Assembly: GCF_000526715.1 (NCBI RefSeq)
Contig: NZ_JAGP01000001.1
Location: 930,001 to 994,000 of the forward strand
DNA: 64,000 bases
Reading direction: 5' to 3'
Source: Hydrogenovibrio kuenenii DSM 12350
GTDB lineage: Bacteria > Pseudomonadota > Gammaproteobacteria > Thiomicrospirales > Thiomicrospiraceae
How positions within the stretch are numbered: position 1 is the first letter of the stretch; every line of letters begins with the position of its first letter. This document shows positions 32,350 through 42,081 of this stretch, in pieces. A program made the translations under genes and the position numbers. The notes under the pieces are model-generated. The model was given only the letters and a program-made list of their open reading frames with translations. It ran no database searches and was not told where the DNA came from.

Positions 32350-34068
32350 ATGAGAATTCTCGTAGTAGACCCTTCAGAAACCAACCGCTTTTATTTAAAA
32401 CAGATTCTTGAAAAAAACGGTTACCAAGTTCTTTTTGCATCCAATGGGTTGGATGCCTATCAAATTTTTGAAACTGAATCCTTCGATTTAGTTATTTCTG
32501 AAATTACGTTACCTTTCATGTCAGCTTATGATTTGGTTAAAAAAATCAAATCACATTCATTGCAGCAGATGATTCCTGTTTTTATCGTTACTGATGAAGT
32601 CAGCTCTGAAGTAATTCAAAATGTGCTGGAAGTCGGTGCAGACGATTTTTTGCAAAAACCCTATTCTGAGCAACTGTTTCTGGCAAAAATTCGTTCTTTG
32701 ATAAGAATGAAACGCCTGACATCAGAGCTATATGAATCACATCAAACCATTTCTTTATTGCACAAAAACCTTGAACTAGAGCATCGTTCAGCAGAACGCA
32801 TCTTCGAAAAGTTCGTTCATGGGCCAGGTAAGTTAGTACCAGGACTGGAAACTCATGTAACCCCGGCTTCAATTTTCAATGGTGATGTCTTTCTGTCAAC
32901 GGTGATGCCATCTGGCAGTGTACTCGTTTTGTTAGGAGATTTTACCGGTCATGGTTTACCTGCTGCAATAGGGGCAATTCCTGTAGCAGAAGTATTTTAT
33001 TCCATGGTAAAAAGGGGGCGAACACCAGGAGAGGTGTTGAATGTTATCAATAGCAAATTAAAAGATATTTTGCCGATACATATTTTTTTCGGGTGTATCA
33101 TGATGAAAATCCAGCCAAACAGACGTACGGTATCTGTCTTTAATGCTGGAATGCAGCCTATTATTCAGTTAACTAGCGACACTCGCGAAACACGACAATT
33201 TAAATCAACTTCACCTCCTTTGGGTATTTTAGATAACAAAGATATGACGTTTGACTTTACGAGCGTCAATGTCTCATCAAATGACAGTTTCTTTCTCTAT
33301 ACAGATGGCATTATTGAAGTCTTGGATAATCAACGAGAAATGTTTGGGGTTGAGCGATTAGTTGAAGTTATGACCTCCTACGAGAATCCTGGCATTCCTG
33401 ACCTGGTTGATGCAGCAAAAGAGTTCAGTAAAGACTCTCTATTTGAAGATGATGTTTCTATTATCAAACTGTCCATGAAAGCCATTCTGAAAGAGACGCA
33501 ACAACAACTGCTTCAGGCTTCTAATACAGATATTAAGCCAGCCTCACAATGGCGTTTGACGTTTGAATTTTGCCATAGGAATATCAAAATTAATGGGAAT
33601 CCAACAGAGGGTATCGTAGATGCCATTATGGCGATGCAGCCGCTGATTTCCTTTAAAGAAGATTTGTATTTAGTGATTTCAGAGCTTTATATCAATGCAG
33701 TTGAACATGGGTTGTTGAATTTAGATTCAAGCCTTAAGGATGAAGAAGACGGCTTCCAAAAATTTAATCAGCAAAAAAGAGATCGTTTGTCTCTGTTAGA
33801 GGAGGGCAAGGTGACAATTTGTATTAACCAAACCCCAACATCAAACTATGCTGGTAATATCAAAATTAAAGTCTTTCATGAGGGACAACAATTTACTTCT
33901 AAAATGGGCAAAATTCCTGAACCCATTGATGAGAGTGATCATGCATTTTCTGGCAGGGGGTTGTTTTTGGTTCAGAGTCTATGCCAATCACTTGAGTTAG
34001 ACGTTGTGCAAGCGTGCGCAACAGCTGTCTATACGTGGCAACAACCTGAGGTGATGAATGAAATCTAA
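32350..34068 (+). CDS. receiver-PP2C phosphatase-HATPase partner-switching regulator
   Basis: A 572-residue three-domain protein. Residues 1-120 are a CheY-like receiver, 150-375 a SpoIIE/RsbU-type PP2C phosphatase (GDVFLS, LLGDFTGHGLPAAIG, FLYTDGIIEV, FEDDVSII), and about 400-570 an RsbW-like HATPase with ISELYINAVEHGLL and GRGLFLVQSL. This HsbR-like plan joins kinase and phosphatase for the STAS protein encoded just upstream. The receiver is unusual: the phospho-acceptor position is Glu51 (VISEITLP) and the acidic pair near residue 7 is DP, while the distal Lys103 is kept. It may therefore mimic a permanently phosphorylated state. Confidence 0.92.
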   Translation: MRILVVDPSETNRFYLKQILEKNGYQVLFASNGLDAYQIFETESFDLVISEITLPFMSAYDLVKKIKSHSLQQMIPVFIVTDEVSSEVIQNVLEVGADDFLQKPYSEQLFLAKIRSLIRMKRLTSELYESHQTISLLHKNLELEHRSAERIFEKFVHGPGKLVPGLETHVTPASIFNGDVFLSTVMPSGSVLVLLGDFTGHGLPAAIGAIPVAEVFYSMVKRGRTPGEVLNVINSKLKDILPIHIFFGCIMMKIQPNRRTVSVFNAGMQPIIQLTSDTRETRQFKSTSPPLGILDNKDMTFDFTSVNVSSNDSFFLYTDGIIEVLDNQREMFGVERLVEVMTSYENPGIPDLVDAAKEFSKDSLFEDDVSIIKLSMKAILKETQQQLLQASNTDIKPASQWRLTFEFCHRNIKINGNPTEGIVDAIMAMQPLISFKEDLYLVISELYINAVEHGLLNLDSSLKDEEDGFQKFNQQKRDRLSLLEEGKVTICINQTPTSNYAGNIKIKVFHEGQQFTSKMGKIPEPIDESDHAFSGRGLFLVQSLCQSLELDVVQACATAVYTWQQPEVMNEI

Positions 34069-34238
34069 GGTTTTGTTATTGGGGAGCGCCACAAAAAATA
34101 TCGGCATTTCATGCTGCGTTGTTCTGAAACGATAGAAAAAGTGCATGGCAACTTTTCAATTACCAGTGAAGGGTTGGAAAACAGGGGGAACCGTTAAGTT
34201 GGTACTCCCCTTATCGATGCATTTTGTATACGTTTGAC

Positions 34239-35363
34239 TTAGCTGTTTTCGACCACAATATTCGGGAATACCGAGGCATAGCTTTTACGTTGTAATGCAA
34301 TATCACTTCCAATAGTCCAAACCATTTCACGATAACGACTGGCAATTTCTCCAGAAGGCTGCTCAACCAGTGTCGGTTTTCCTTGGTCCATCGCTAGTCT
34401 AATTTTACCGTCCAAAGGCAGTTTGCCAAGTAACTTTGTGTTAGATTCGGACGCTAGTTTTTCTCCACCATGTTCACCGAAAATAGCCTCTTCATGTCCA
34501 CATTGGCTACAGATATGTGTACTCATGTTTTCAATAATACCCAGAATAGGAATATTTACTTTTTCAAACATTTTTAGGCCTTTGCGCGCATCAATTAAGG
34601 CTATTTCCTGAGGTGTAGTAACGACAACAGCGCCAGTTACGGGTATTTGTTGTGATAAAGTCAGTTGAACGTCCCCAGTTCCTGGTGGTAGGTCAATAAC
34701 AAGATAATCTAAGTCTGACCAGTTGGTTTCGTTTAGCAATTGCATCAGGGTTTGTGTCACAATCGGACCACGCCAAATCATAGGTTCGGCAGGGTCGATT
34801 AAGAAGCCGATAGACATGAGTTTAAGTCCATGTGCGATAAGTGGCTCCATGCTTTTGCCATCAAGCGTTTGCGGTTTTTCATGAATGCCCAGCATGGTTG
34901 GAATACTAGGCCCATAAATATCTGCATCCAAAATACCAACGCGAGCGCCTTCTTGCTGCAAAGCCAGCGCTAAATTAACACTGGTCGTTGATTTACCAAC
35001 CCCGCCTTTACCTGAGGCAACGGCAATAATGTTTTTTACACCTTCCAGAGGTTGTGCTTGGTTGTGTGTTTGGTGAGCAATGATTTCAGTATTCCACTCA
35101 AACTTAACTTCATTAACATCCTCAGTTTGCTGTAATGAGTGGTTTAGTTGTTGTTCAAGTGCAGGCCATAGTGAGCGGGCAGCAAAAGGTAAGCAAAGTT
35201 TAAGCGTTAAAACGCCTTTCTTAAAGGTTGCATCGGTGACGATTTTGTCTTGGAATACTGCGGCATCAATACCCTCTATGGATAGGGTGTTAATTGCTTT
35301 TTCTAAAGCTTGTTGTAGGTTTTCAGGTAAAGCACTGGAAAAGATTTTTTTTAAAAAACTCAT
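34239..35363 (-). CDS. mrp: Mrp/ApbC iron-sulfur carrier ATPase
   Basis: A 374-residue P-loop NTPase that binds and transfers [4Fe-4S] clusters. An N-terminal MIP18/DUF59-like domain (residues 1-85) precedes the deviant Walker A VASGKGGVGKSTTSVNLA (near residue 100). The C-terminal CxxC (MSTHICSQCGHEE) holds the bridging cluster. ATG 35363 is preferred because AAGGA lies 7 bases upstream; the in-frame TTG at 35378 overlaps this SD. It follows dcd on the same strand, with a repeat and a perfect hairpin between them. Confidence 0.96.
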   Translation of the reverse strand: MSFLKKIFSSALPENLQQALEKAINTLSIEGIDAAVFQDKIVTDATFKKGVLTLKLCLPFAARSLWPALEQQLNHSLQQTEDVNEVKFEWNTEIIAHQTHNQAQPLEGVKNIIAVASGKGGVGKSTTSVNLALALQQEGARVGILDADIYGPSIPTMLGIHEKPQTLDGKSMEPLIAHGLKLMSIGFLIDPAEPMIWRGPIVTQTLMQLLNETNWSDLDYLVIDLPPGTGDVQLTLSQQIPVTGAVVVTTPQEIALIDARKGLKMFEKVNIPILGIIENMSTHICSQCGHEEAIFGEHGGEKLASESNTKLLGKLPLDGKIRLAMDQGKPTLVEQPSGEIASRYREMVWTIGSDIALQRKSYASVFPNIVVENS

Positions 35364-35410
35364 GATAACGTCCTTCAAACATTGACGGTTTCGTTTTGTA
35401 TTTAGGTAGT

Positions 35411-35437
35411 AAGCAAATACGGTATAGGTATTTGCTT
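35411..35437 (-). repeat. perfect 10-bp hairpin between dcd and mrp
   Basis: AAGCAAATAC and GTATTTGCTT are exact complements around a 7-base loop. On the mrp strand no T run follows, so it is not a classical terminator. Its place in the 104-base dcd-mrp gap suggests a leader structure, operator or mRNA processing site. Confidence 0.6.
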
Positions 35438-35450
35438 AAAATTCGTTTGT

Positions 35451-35469
35451 ACCCAGCCTGGTAGATTTT
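35451..35469 (+). repeat. dispersed repeat at dcd stop codon
   Basis: ACCCAGCCTGGTAGATTTT, one C shorter than copy 1. On the dcd strand the motif begins with AAAATCTACC, and the dcd stop TAA (35470-35468) shares its first two A residues with the repeat edge. Confidence 0.83.
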
Positions 35470-36091
35470 AGCTGAGCAGGTCTAGTTGACGTTCGTCTTT
35501 GCTATTATTTTGATCTTGTGTGATACGGCTGGCAGTAGGGCCTTTTTGATCGCGATATTTCGCATCAGCACGTTTGTTGTAGGGTTTGATAGCTGCGCTG
35601 GATAGCGTTTCAAAGTTGATTGCGCAAATTTCCATGCCAGGTCTCAAGGCGAGTGGTAGTTTGCCGCTATTGAAGATTTCTAGTACGATTTGTCCATTCC
35701 AGCCAGGGTCAATTCGATGCGCTGTGACGTGTACCATTAAGCCTAGGCGAGCCAAGCTTGAACGCCCATCCAACCAGCCTACCAAATCATCTGGAATGGA
35801 GACGGACTCAAAAGTCGCAGCCAGTGCAAGTTCACCAGGATGTAAGAAAAAAGCATCACCTTCTTTAATGATGATCTCATCTCCCATAATGGTATCCATG
35901 ATCTTTTGCATTTGATCACTTGGCCCACTAAGGTCAATGTAGGGAGCGGTATGGTCGTTAAATACACGGAATTTGTTATCAAGTCTTAAATCGACACTAA
36001 TCCCTTTGATTTTGCTTTGATCCGGTTGTGGTTCAATGCCGATTTTACCGATTTTTAAATGCTGAATAATGTCTCTGTCGCTTAGCTTCAT
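35468..36091 (-). CDS. dcd: dCTP deaminase
   Basis: Deaminates dCTP to dUTP for thymidylate synthesis. The 207 residues cover the trimeric dUTPase-like fold, with [24 protein letters not shown] and the catalytic Glu in [11 protein letters not shown] (near residue 140). [20 protein letters not shown] is the usual start region. The C-terminal tail ([16 protein letters not shown]) is longer than in the roughly 193-residue enterobacterial enzyme. The stop codon abuts a dispersed repeat. The dcd-mrp pairing is common in gammaproteobacteria. Confidence 0.96.
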   Translation of the reverse strand: MKLSDRDIIQHLKIGKIGIEPQPDQSKIKGISVDLRLDNKFRVFNDHTAPYIDLSGPSDQMQKIMDTIMGDEIIIKEGDAFFLHPGELALAATFESVSIPDDLVGWLDGRSSLARLGLMVHVTAHRIDPGWNGQIVLEIFNSGKLPLALRPGMEICAINFETLSSAAIKPYNKRADAKYRDQKGPTASRITQDQNNSKDERQLDLLS

Positions 36092-36108
36092 AATTGGATT
36101 TTCATGTA

Positions 36109-36867
36109 TCAGTTGGAGAAGTCCGGCACCCGGTTTAATTCAAGGGTAATCGTACGTTTTTCTATTTTATTTTCTACTTGAATTTGTCCAGGAAAATAAG
36201 CCATTTCAGGGACAAGCCATAATTTAATGCTCATTTTATCATTATGGAACTCGAAACGCTTTGTTTGTAGCTCATCCTTAAAGTCTAAATCAATTTCATC
36301 TGACTTATTCTGGGTTGAAAAAATGATTTTTTGTTGAACTTTATCATCTTGCAGATAGAGGTTGTTCAGCGGCAAGTGATTAAGTATTCGGTATTGAATT
36401 GCGTAGGCGATAGAAATGGGGTCATAAACCAAGTTGCGTAATGGCCAGTTTTTATTTTCTTCTACGTAATGAATATGTTTATGCGTTTCATCTCTAACCA
36501 GTGTATAGGTTTTATGTTCAGTGCGATCGTCATAACGGCGCGTTAAAAACTTTTTGTATTTCAACCATTTGAATTCGTGGTCATTTTGAATCAAATGAAT
36601 TTGTTCTTTGGCTGATTCGTTAATAAAACGTTGCGCCCACCTTGGTGGAGAAGCTTCGCTGGTCAACAAGCAGTTTTGTTGTCGGCAAGAAAGCGATTGG
36701 CGTGCTTCACCAACATTAAAACCAAATACACGAACATTGAAGGTGGCTTTAAAAGGTAAAAGTGTTTCTGCAAATACTGAAGACGAAAATATAGAGATTC
36801 CGGCGAATAATGATAACAATAGACGGTTGGAGAATCTTTTTTGAGAAGTCATCATTACACTTGCCAT
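36109..36867 (-). CDS. DUF3108 exported protein
   Basis: A 252-residue protein with a signal peptide (to about residue 33, SSSVFA) and the DUF3108 pattern: [23 protein letters not shown] at the mature start and a beta-strand-rich body. Two mature-region cysteines lie in [14 protein letters not shown]3108 proteins are periplasmic with no assigned biochemical role, and next to purN they are a recurring gammaproteobacterial arrangement. Several Met codons near the start (1, 5, 6) are possible; the signal peptide is kept with any of them. It starts 8 bases after purN. Confidence 0.85.
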   Translation of the reverse strand: MASVMMTSQKRFSNRLLLSLFAGISIFSSSVFAETLLPFKATFNVRVFGFNVGEARQSLSCRQQNCLLTSEASPPRWAQRFINESAKEQIHLIQNDHEFKWLKYKKFLTRRYDDRTEHKTYTLVRDETHKHIHYVEENKNWPLRNLVYDPISIAYAIQYRILNHLPLNNLYLQDDKVQQKIIFSTQNKSDEIDLDFKDELQTKRFEFHNDKMSIKLWLVPEMAYFPGQIQVENKIEKRTITLELNRVPDFSN

Positions 36868-36875
36868 ATTAAAGC

Positions 36876-37544
36876 CTAAGACTTGTTGACCAATGCTTGG
36901 TCGAAGTCGATAGGTGATTTCAGTAGATGATTATTAAACCACACCTGATTGTCTTTTAATTCAACCTTACTGGAAGCCAGCCAATCAGCCACAAGAGGGT
37001 AAGCTTGATGCTCAAGAGCATGGATTTTCTGTTTAAGTGATTCTACATTATCGTTAGCATCAACAGAAACCTTAGCTTGAAGGATGACTGGGCCACCATC
37101 TAGTTCAGCGGTCACAAAGTGAATGCTCAAACCGTGCTCTTTATCTCCAGCATCAAGTGCTTTTTGATGGGTGTCGAGGCCTGGGTATTTGGGTAAAAGA
37201 GAAGGGTGGATATTGAGCATTCGCCCTAAAAAGTGGCTAGTGAATTCTGGTGTCAGAATTCTCATAAAGCCAGCCAAAATAACGGCTTTTATGTGTTTGC
37301 TGTCTAAAGCTTCAATCATAGCGAGGTCAAATGCTTCGCGTGAATCATAAGCCTTGTGGTCTAGCACGAGTGTGCTAATGCCAGCGTTTTGAGCGCGCTC
37401 TATGCCTTTTACTGAGGGGCGGTTTGAAATCACCAGTTTGATTTCGTAGTTGGCCGTTGGTTGGGCATCTATCAACGCTTGAAGGTTACTGCCATTTCCC
37501 GAAATTAAAACGGCAATGGGCATTTTATTTGAGTTTTTTGTCAT
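36876..37544 (-). CDS. purN: phosphoribosylglycinamide formyltransferase
   Basis: GAR transformylase, third step of purine synthesis, using 10-formyl-tetrahydrofolate. The 222 residues show PIAVLISGNGSNLQALIDA at the start, the catalytic Asn/His in MLNIHPSLLPKYPGLDTH (near 110), and the Asp-containing VTAELDGGPVILQ. It lies 72 bases after purM on the same strand and continues into the DUF3108 gene. Confidence 0.97.
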   Translation of the reverse strand: MTKNSNKMPIAVLISGNGSNLQALIDAQPTANYEIKLVISNRPSVKGIERAQNAGISTLVLDHKAYDSREAFDLAMIEALDSKHIKAVILAGFMRILTPEFTSHFLGRMLNIHPSLLPKYPGLDTHQKALDAGDKEHGLSIHFVTAELDGGPVILQAKVSVDANDNVESLKQKIHALEHQAYPLVADWLASSKVELKDNQVWFNNHLLKSPIDFDQALVNKS

Positions 37545-37616
37545 ACCCGGTAGTCATCGCCATTAAGAAACAAATGGCGATATATGTCGTTAAGTTTATG
37601 CAAAAAGTGGTTGGCG

Positions 37617-38660
37617 TTAAACCAATTCCACATGAGGTTCAGCTTGATTTGAAGCTTCAACTCTACCAATCTCAACTACGGTTTCCCCTAGTTTGCTTAG
37701 GGTATCAATTGCTTTGTCTTTTTCTGCTGCATCAACAACGATGACAAGACCAATACCACAGTTCAAAGTACGGTGCATTTCATGAAACTCTACGTTTCCA
37801 GCTTGTTGAATCCAATCAAATACCGCAGGACGTTTCCAACTAGAGGTGTCAATTTTCGCTAGTGTATTTTCTGGCATAACGCGCGGTAGGTTTTCAAGTA
37901 AGCCGCCACCGGTAATGTGAGAAATAGCGTGAATATCGACTTGTTTCATTAGCTCTAAAACGGATTTAACGTAAATGCGAGTAGGCGCCATAAGGGCATC
38001 GATCAGTGGTTGACCATCACAATCAGATTGAAGATCAACACCGCTTACTTCGATGATTTTACGAATCAAAGAATAACCATTTGAGTGAGGGCCGGAAGAT
38101 GCTAAGCCAAGCATGACATCGCCTTCTTTCACTTTAGTGCCGTCAATCAGGTCAGCCTTTTCAACAATACCAACACAGAAACCAGCTAAGTCGTAGTCAC
38201 CGTCAGGATACATGCCTGGCATTTCAGCGGTTTCACCACCAATCAAAGCACAACCTGATTGCAAACAGCCTTCACCAATACCTGAAACGACATCCTTGGC
38301 AACAGAGATATCTAGCTTGCCTGTCGCGTAGTAGTCTAAAAAGAAAAGAGGTTCAGCGCCTTGAACGATTAGGTCGTTAACGCACATAGCAACTAAGTCA
38401 ATACCGACTTGGTCATGTTTACCACTTTCAATGGCTAATCTTAGCTTGGTGCCGACACCGTCTGTACCTGAAACCAATAATGGGTTTTTGTATTTGTCCA
38501 TTGGTAGTTCGAACAAAGCACCAAAGCCGCCCAATGAAGCCGAAACTTCAGGTCTGCGTGTTGCTTTTGCAATAGGTTTAATTGCTTCTACTAAGGCATT
38601 ACCTGCGTCAATATCAACACCGGCGTCTTTATAACTGATTGATTGGCTTTCTGTTGTCAT
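37617..38660 (-). CDS. purM: phosphoribosylaminoimidazole synthetase
   Basis: AIR synthetase, fifth step of purine synthesis. The 347-residue protein has [21 protein letters not shown] at the start, the conserved [35 protein letters not shown], and [20 protein letters not shown] motifs, all diagnostic of PurM. It is divergent from the DUF2066 gene with a 164-base gap that should hold its promoter. The leading gene of a purM-purN-DUF3108 unit. Confidence 0.97.
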   Translation of the reverse strand: MTTESQSISYKDAGVDIDAGNALVEAIKPIAKATRRPEVSASLGGFGALFELPMDKYKNPLLVSGTDGVGTKLRLAIESGKHDQVGIDLVAMCVNDLIVQGAEPLFFLDYYATGKLDISVAKDVVSGIGEGCLQSGCALIGGETAEMPGMYPDGDYDLAGFCVGIVEKADLIDGTKVKEGDVMLGLASSGPHSNGYSLIRKIIEVSGVDLQSDCDGQPLIDALMAPTRIYVKSVLELMKQVDIHAISHITGGGLLENLPRVMPENTLAKIDTSSWKRPAVFDWIQQAGNVEFHEMHRTLNCGIGLVIVVDAAEKDKAIDTLSKLGETVVEIGRVEASNQAEPHVELV

Positions 38661-38827
38661 AGTGGATATGTTTCTTGTTGTTTTGCGCTTATTCGAGAGT
38701 TACCGAGTTTTGGTTTTAAAACAGGTACGGAATAAAGCGTTTATTAATTTTTAGGTTTATTAATTTTTGGTCAAAAAATCGGATAACATATTGTAACTAA
38801 AATTTAAGTTATAAGCAGGAAACTTTG

Positions 38828-40180
38828 ATGCGCGGAAACGGGCAAAGCATTCAAATTGGAACTCAAAAAACAGTCACTCAAAAACTCATCACCATGTTTT
38901 TTGTTTTTGGGATGTTATTTTTTGCCGCAGTAGCACATGCGGATGATGTGCTGTTTGACGTGACAATTCCACTTTCTGACTCTGAAACAAACCTGTCAAA
39001 ACAGCAACAGATCGATAAAGCGTTAACTGAAGCATCTCGTGTTGAGCTTATGCGTTTAACCGGGCGTTTGGATGTTAATGATGATGACGAGTTTCAGGAA
39101 CTATTGAAAAACCCGAAAGAATGGCTAAGTCGTTATAGCTATCAGCCTATTTTGCAAGAAGGCGTTGCGGTTGGTACGCAAATCGAATTCAATTTCGATC
39201 AAAAACATATCTATCAATATTTTCAAAAACATAACCTAGTTTTGTGGCCTTACAGTAGTCGACCTAAAACGTTAGTATTGGGTTCTCAAAAACTTGGTAA
39301 TGATACGACAAACCTGACAGCCGATGCTTTAGGTGACAACCCATCGTTGGATTACCGAAAGCCAGCAGAAAGATTGGGCGTTCCTGTTTTAGAACCTTCT
39401 GCAGACATGAGTTCCTCTTTGTGGATTTATCCGCTGCAAAATGCATTGCCTGAACAAATTGCATTTTTAGAGTCTCAAGCCAAAGCCAATTACCTAATGA
39501 CTTATCAGGAAGAACTCACCGAGACTGGGGAGAAAACTTTTCATTGGGAGTTGTTCGATAAGACAGGCAACAAAGTATTAGATGGTCAGGCCGATAACAC
39601 CTTGGCGATGGATAATCTAAAAGATATTTTTGCACGTTTATTGGATTACTATTCGCAGGGTTATCGTGCACAAGCGGATGTTTTGGGGTCGTTGACACTG
39701 ACGCTGGATAATATGACGCAAGTTGATAACCTAACATCTATTGAAAATGTGTTGAATAATATGAAGCCAATGGTGCACTCGGTTAGATTGCATTCATTGC
39801 AAAACTATCAAGCCAACTTTGAAATCATTTACCAAGGGTTCTATACCAATTTATTGGCAAAAATTCAGAAGATTCCTCATGTGTTGGTTACGGATAATGA
39901 TGCCGTAATTGGTGTTGTGCAGGCCAAGTGGTCTGATGAAGTAATGCCTGTTACCAATTCAACAGATGATTCGTCCGCCAGCCAGTCAGCAATACCACCT
40001 GCTGGCAATGATGATCAACCATCTCAAGCACCGGCTACACAAGAATCATTGGATTCAGCAACCAACCCCTTTACTTCTCAGACAAATGATTCGACTAGTC
40101 AGGTAGAAAAAAGTGCTGGTGTGCAAACTGAAGGTGCTGTGATTGAAACCATGCCGCAAGGAACGTCTATTGCACCTTAG
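38828..40180 (+). CDS. DUF2066 exported protein
   Basis: A 450-residue protein with an N-terminal signal (ending VAHA near residue 39) and the DUF2066 landmarks VTIPLSDSETNLSKQQQIDKALTEASRVELMRLTG near the mature start and LWPYSSRPKTLVLG in the middle. The last 80 residues are Ser/Gln/Thr/Pro-rich and probably disordered. The ATG at 38828 has AGGA 7 bases upstream. The family has no known function, but it repeatedly lies between purM and hda, as here. Confidence 0.85.
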   Translation: MRGNGQSIQIGTQKTVTQKLITMFFVFGMLFFAAVAHADDVLFDVTIPLSDSETNLSKQQQIDKALTEASRVELMRLTGRLDVNDDDEFQELLKNPKEWLSRYSYQPILQEGVAVGTQIEFNFDQKHIYQYFQKHNLVLWPYSSRPKTLVLGSQKLGNDTTNLTADALGDNPSLDYRKPAERLGVPVLEPSADMSSSLWIYPLQNALPEQIAFLESQAKANYLMTYQEELTETGEKTFHWELFDKTGNKVLDGQADNTLAMDNLKDIFARLLDYYSQGYRAQADVLGSLTLTLDNMTQVDNLTSIENVLNNMKPMVHSVRLHSLQNYQANFEIIYQGFYTNLLAKIQKIPHVLVTDNDAVIGVVQAKWSDEVMPVTNSTDDSSASQSAIPPAGNDDQPSQAPATQESLDSATNPFTSQTNDSTSQVEKSAGVQTEGAVIETMPQGTSIAP

Positions 40181-40250
40181 GTGTGATGTCTTCAAGTTTT
40201 GATTCACGACTATCAACCTATGCAACACTTTTCTTAAGAGTAACAATGCA

Positions 40251-41042
40251 ATGATGTACGCTCAATTGCCTTTAAAAATCGGCCTAAAAGATGAAGCGCG
40301 CTTTTCCACTTATGCTTGTGAAAGTGATGCGTTAAAGCAAACGCTAGATGCTTTACAGTTGGCCTTAAAAGGCCAAACGAACACAGAGCTGTCAAAAGGG
40401 AATCAGACGCTTTTATCAACAAAAGCTTGTTGTTTTATTGGTGATTTTGGTTCGGGTAAGACGCATTTATTGCAAGCAGCTTGTCGCTTTCAATTGGAAT
40501 CACAATCAGACGTTGCCTCTCAATCAAATCCACAATCTACTGGTGCAGGTGTTTATTTACCATTAGGTGATGTAACTTTGCCTTTCATTCCTATGGTTCT
40601 AGAGGGGATGGAGCAGGTTGATTTAGTCTGTGTTGACGATATTGACTTGGTGATTGGTCAAGAAGACTGGGAAAAAGCATTAGCTAACTTATTAATGAAA
40701 TCCAAAAATATGGGACATGCTGTTTTTCTTGCTGCCAGTCAGCCGATGCATGAATGGAAGCTGGTTACAAAAGAATTGGCTTCGGCGATGGTCAATGTTT
40801 TGCCGATTCCACTAGAACGAATCAAGAGTGAAAAGGTTTTAGTTCAGGCATTACAGAAACATGCCGAAATGTTGGGGTTTCATTTGTCTCTGGATGTTTG
40901 TAATTATCTTATCAAGCAGTACTCAAATAACTTACAGGAACTGCTTGCTGTTTTAGGCTTGCTAGCCGAAGCATCAATAGTACAAAAAAGGCGTGTTACC
41001 TTGCCTTTTGCCAAACAAATTTTGATGCCTAAATTCGACTAA
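40251..41042 (+). CDS. hda: DnaA regulatory inactivator Hda
   Basis: AAA+ protein related to DnaA domain III that, with the beta clamp, promotes ATP hydrolysis by DnaA after initiation. The 263 residues start with a clamp-binding motif QLPL (residues 5-8). A P-loop GDFGSGKTHLLQA is near residue 65, Walker B-like LVCVDDIDLV near 127, and a DnaA-like lid follows. It lacks the DNA-binding domain IV of DnaA. A segment rich in Ser/Gln (residues 88-103) is inserted after the P-loop. It starts 70 bases after the DUF2066 gene. Confidence 0.9.
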   Translation: MMYAQLPLKIGLKDEARFSTYACESDALKQTLDALQLALKGQTNTELSKGNQTLLSTKACCFIGDFGSGKTHLLQAACRFQLESQSDVASQSNPQSTGAGVYLPLGDVTLPFIPMVLEGMEQVDLVCVDDIDLVIGQEDWEKALANLLMKSKNMGHAVFLAASQPMHEWKLVTKELASAMVNVLPIPLERIKSEKVLVQALQKHAEMLGFHLSLDVCNYLIKQYSNNLQELLAVLGLLAEASIVQKRRVTLPFAKQILMPKFD

Positions 41043-41167
41043 TCAAGCGTCAAGTATCTGTTTCATGTAAAGACGCTAAGGTCAGACTTTATTCAAGAGT
41101 TGATTGGTTGTCTGAGTTAAAATATCGAAAATAATCAGTTTTAAATTAAAAATTAAATTCAAAAGGA

Positions 41168-41746
41168 ATGGTAATGCTTGATCAGGTTTCGGTTGGATCA
41201 TTGAAATCCCCGTTAGAATCTTCGAAAAAAATCTTGGCTTTTTTGTTGTTGGCTTTAGTCGTGATGTTTGTGCTGCAAACGAATGCAGTTGCAGCGGATT
41301 CAAGTGATGATCCTGTGTTTGTCACTCTAGATGGCAAAAACGTTAAATTATCGGACTTCAAAGGGAAGTGGGTCATTGTCAACTATTGGGCGACTTGGTG
41401 TCCACCGTGTAGAATGGAAATACCAGAGCTTGAAATGTTTTATGAAAAGCACAAAGATAAAGACGCTGTTGTTCTAGGTGTAAACTATGAAACGGGTGAT
41501 GTTAAACACGTGAAGGACTTTGCACGCCAACAAATGGTGTCTTATCCGATTGTTCGTGAGAAAGGCGGCGCAAATGGTCGGTCTACCGTTTTTGGTCCAT
41601 TGAAAGGTCTGCCAACGACTTATATGGTTACCCCAACAGGAGATTTGGTTGCCGCTAGAACAGGTATGGTTGATCAAAATATGTTGGAATCCTTTATGGA
41701 AAAGTACGACAGCATGTATTCAGGTAAACAAAAAAATAGCAAATAG
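41168..41746 (+). CDS. TlpA-like thioredoxin-fold protein
   Basis: A 192-residue protein with a cytoplasmic start, one membrane helix or uncleaved signal (about 22-42), and a periplasmic thioredoxin domain. The redox motif is WCPPC (Cys78 and Cys81) in NYWATWCPPCRMEIPEL, and the cis-proline loop is GLPTTYMV. TlpA/ResA-type proteins reduce disulfides, often for cytochrome c or oxidase maturation. The partner here is unknown. A small Trp-rich gene follows 14 bases downstream and is probably co-transcribed. Confidence 0.88.
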   Translation: MVMLDQVSVGSLKSPLESSKKILAFLLLALVVMFVLQTNAVAADSSDDPVFVTLDGKNVKLSDFKGKWVIVNYWATWCPPCRMEIPELEMFYEKHKDKDAVVLGVNYETGDVKHVKDFARQQMVSYPIVREKGGANGRSTVFGPLKGLPTTYMVTPTGDLVAARTGMVDQNMLESFMEKYDSMYSGKQKNSK

Positions 41747-41760
41747 TTGAACAGATTTTT

Positions 41761-42036
41761 ATGAACAAAGCACAACTGACATTTGGATTGAAGTACTGGC
41801 GCTTAGCCATTCACTTGATTTTCAAAACCAAACATTTTGGTGTAAATAACCTTTGGTGGGCACAACAACCTTCCGCAATCGGTTGGCATTGGTATGAAAT
41901 TTGTTGGGGTATTTTGACCATCATGCCGATTTGGCGTAACTATCAATCTTTAAGAGTGAGAAGTTGCCTTGGCTGGATGCCGCAAGCTGATTGCGAAGCG
42001 TTGGGTTATGATAAAGTGGTTCACCGCGATTTGTAA
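41761..42036 (+). CDS. small aromatic-rich protein of unknown function
   Basis: A 91-residue protein I do not recognise. It has many Trp and Tyr residues for its size (for example NNLWWAQQ and GWHWYEICWG) and two cysteines near the C-terminus (CLGWMPQADC). Hydrophobic stretches are broken by His and Arg, so membrane insertion is unclear. It begins 14 bases after the thioredoxin gene, suggesting shared expression and possibly a shared substrate. Confidence 0.6.
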   Translation: MNKAQLTFGLKYWRLAIHLIFKTKHFGVNNLWWAQQPSAIGWHWYEICWGILTIMPIWRNYQSLRVRSCLGWMPQADCEALGYDKVVHRDL

Positions 42037-42081
42037 CTTTGGCATTGAGTAACACTCTTTAAACTTAAGCAGGGTACGCCC

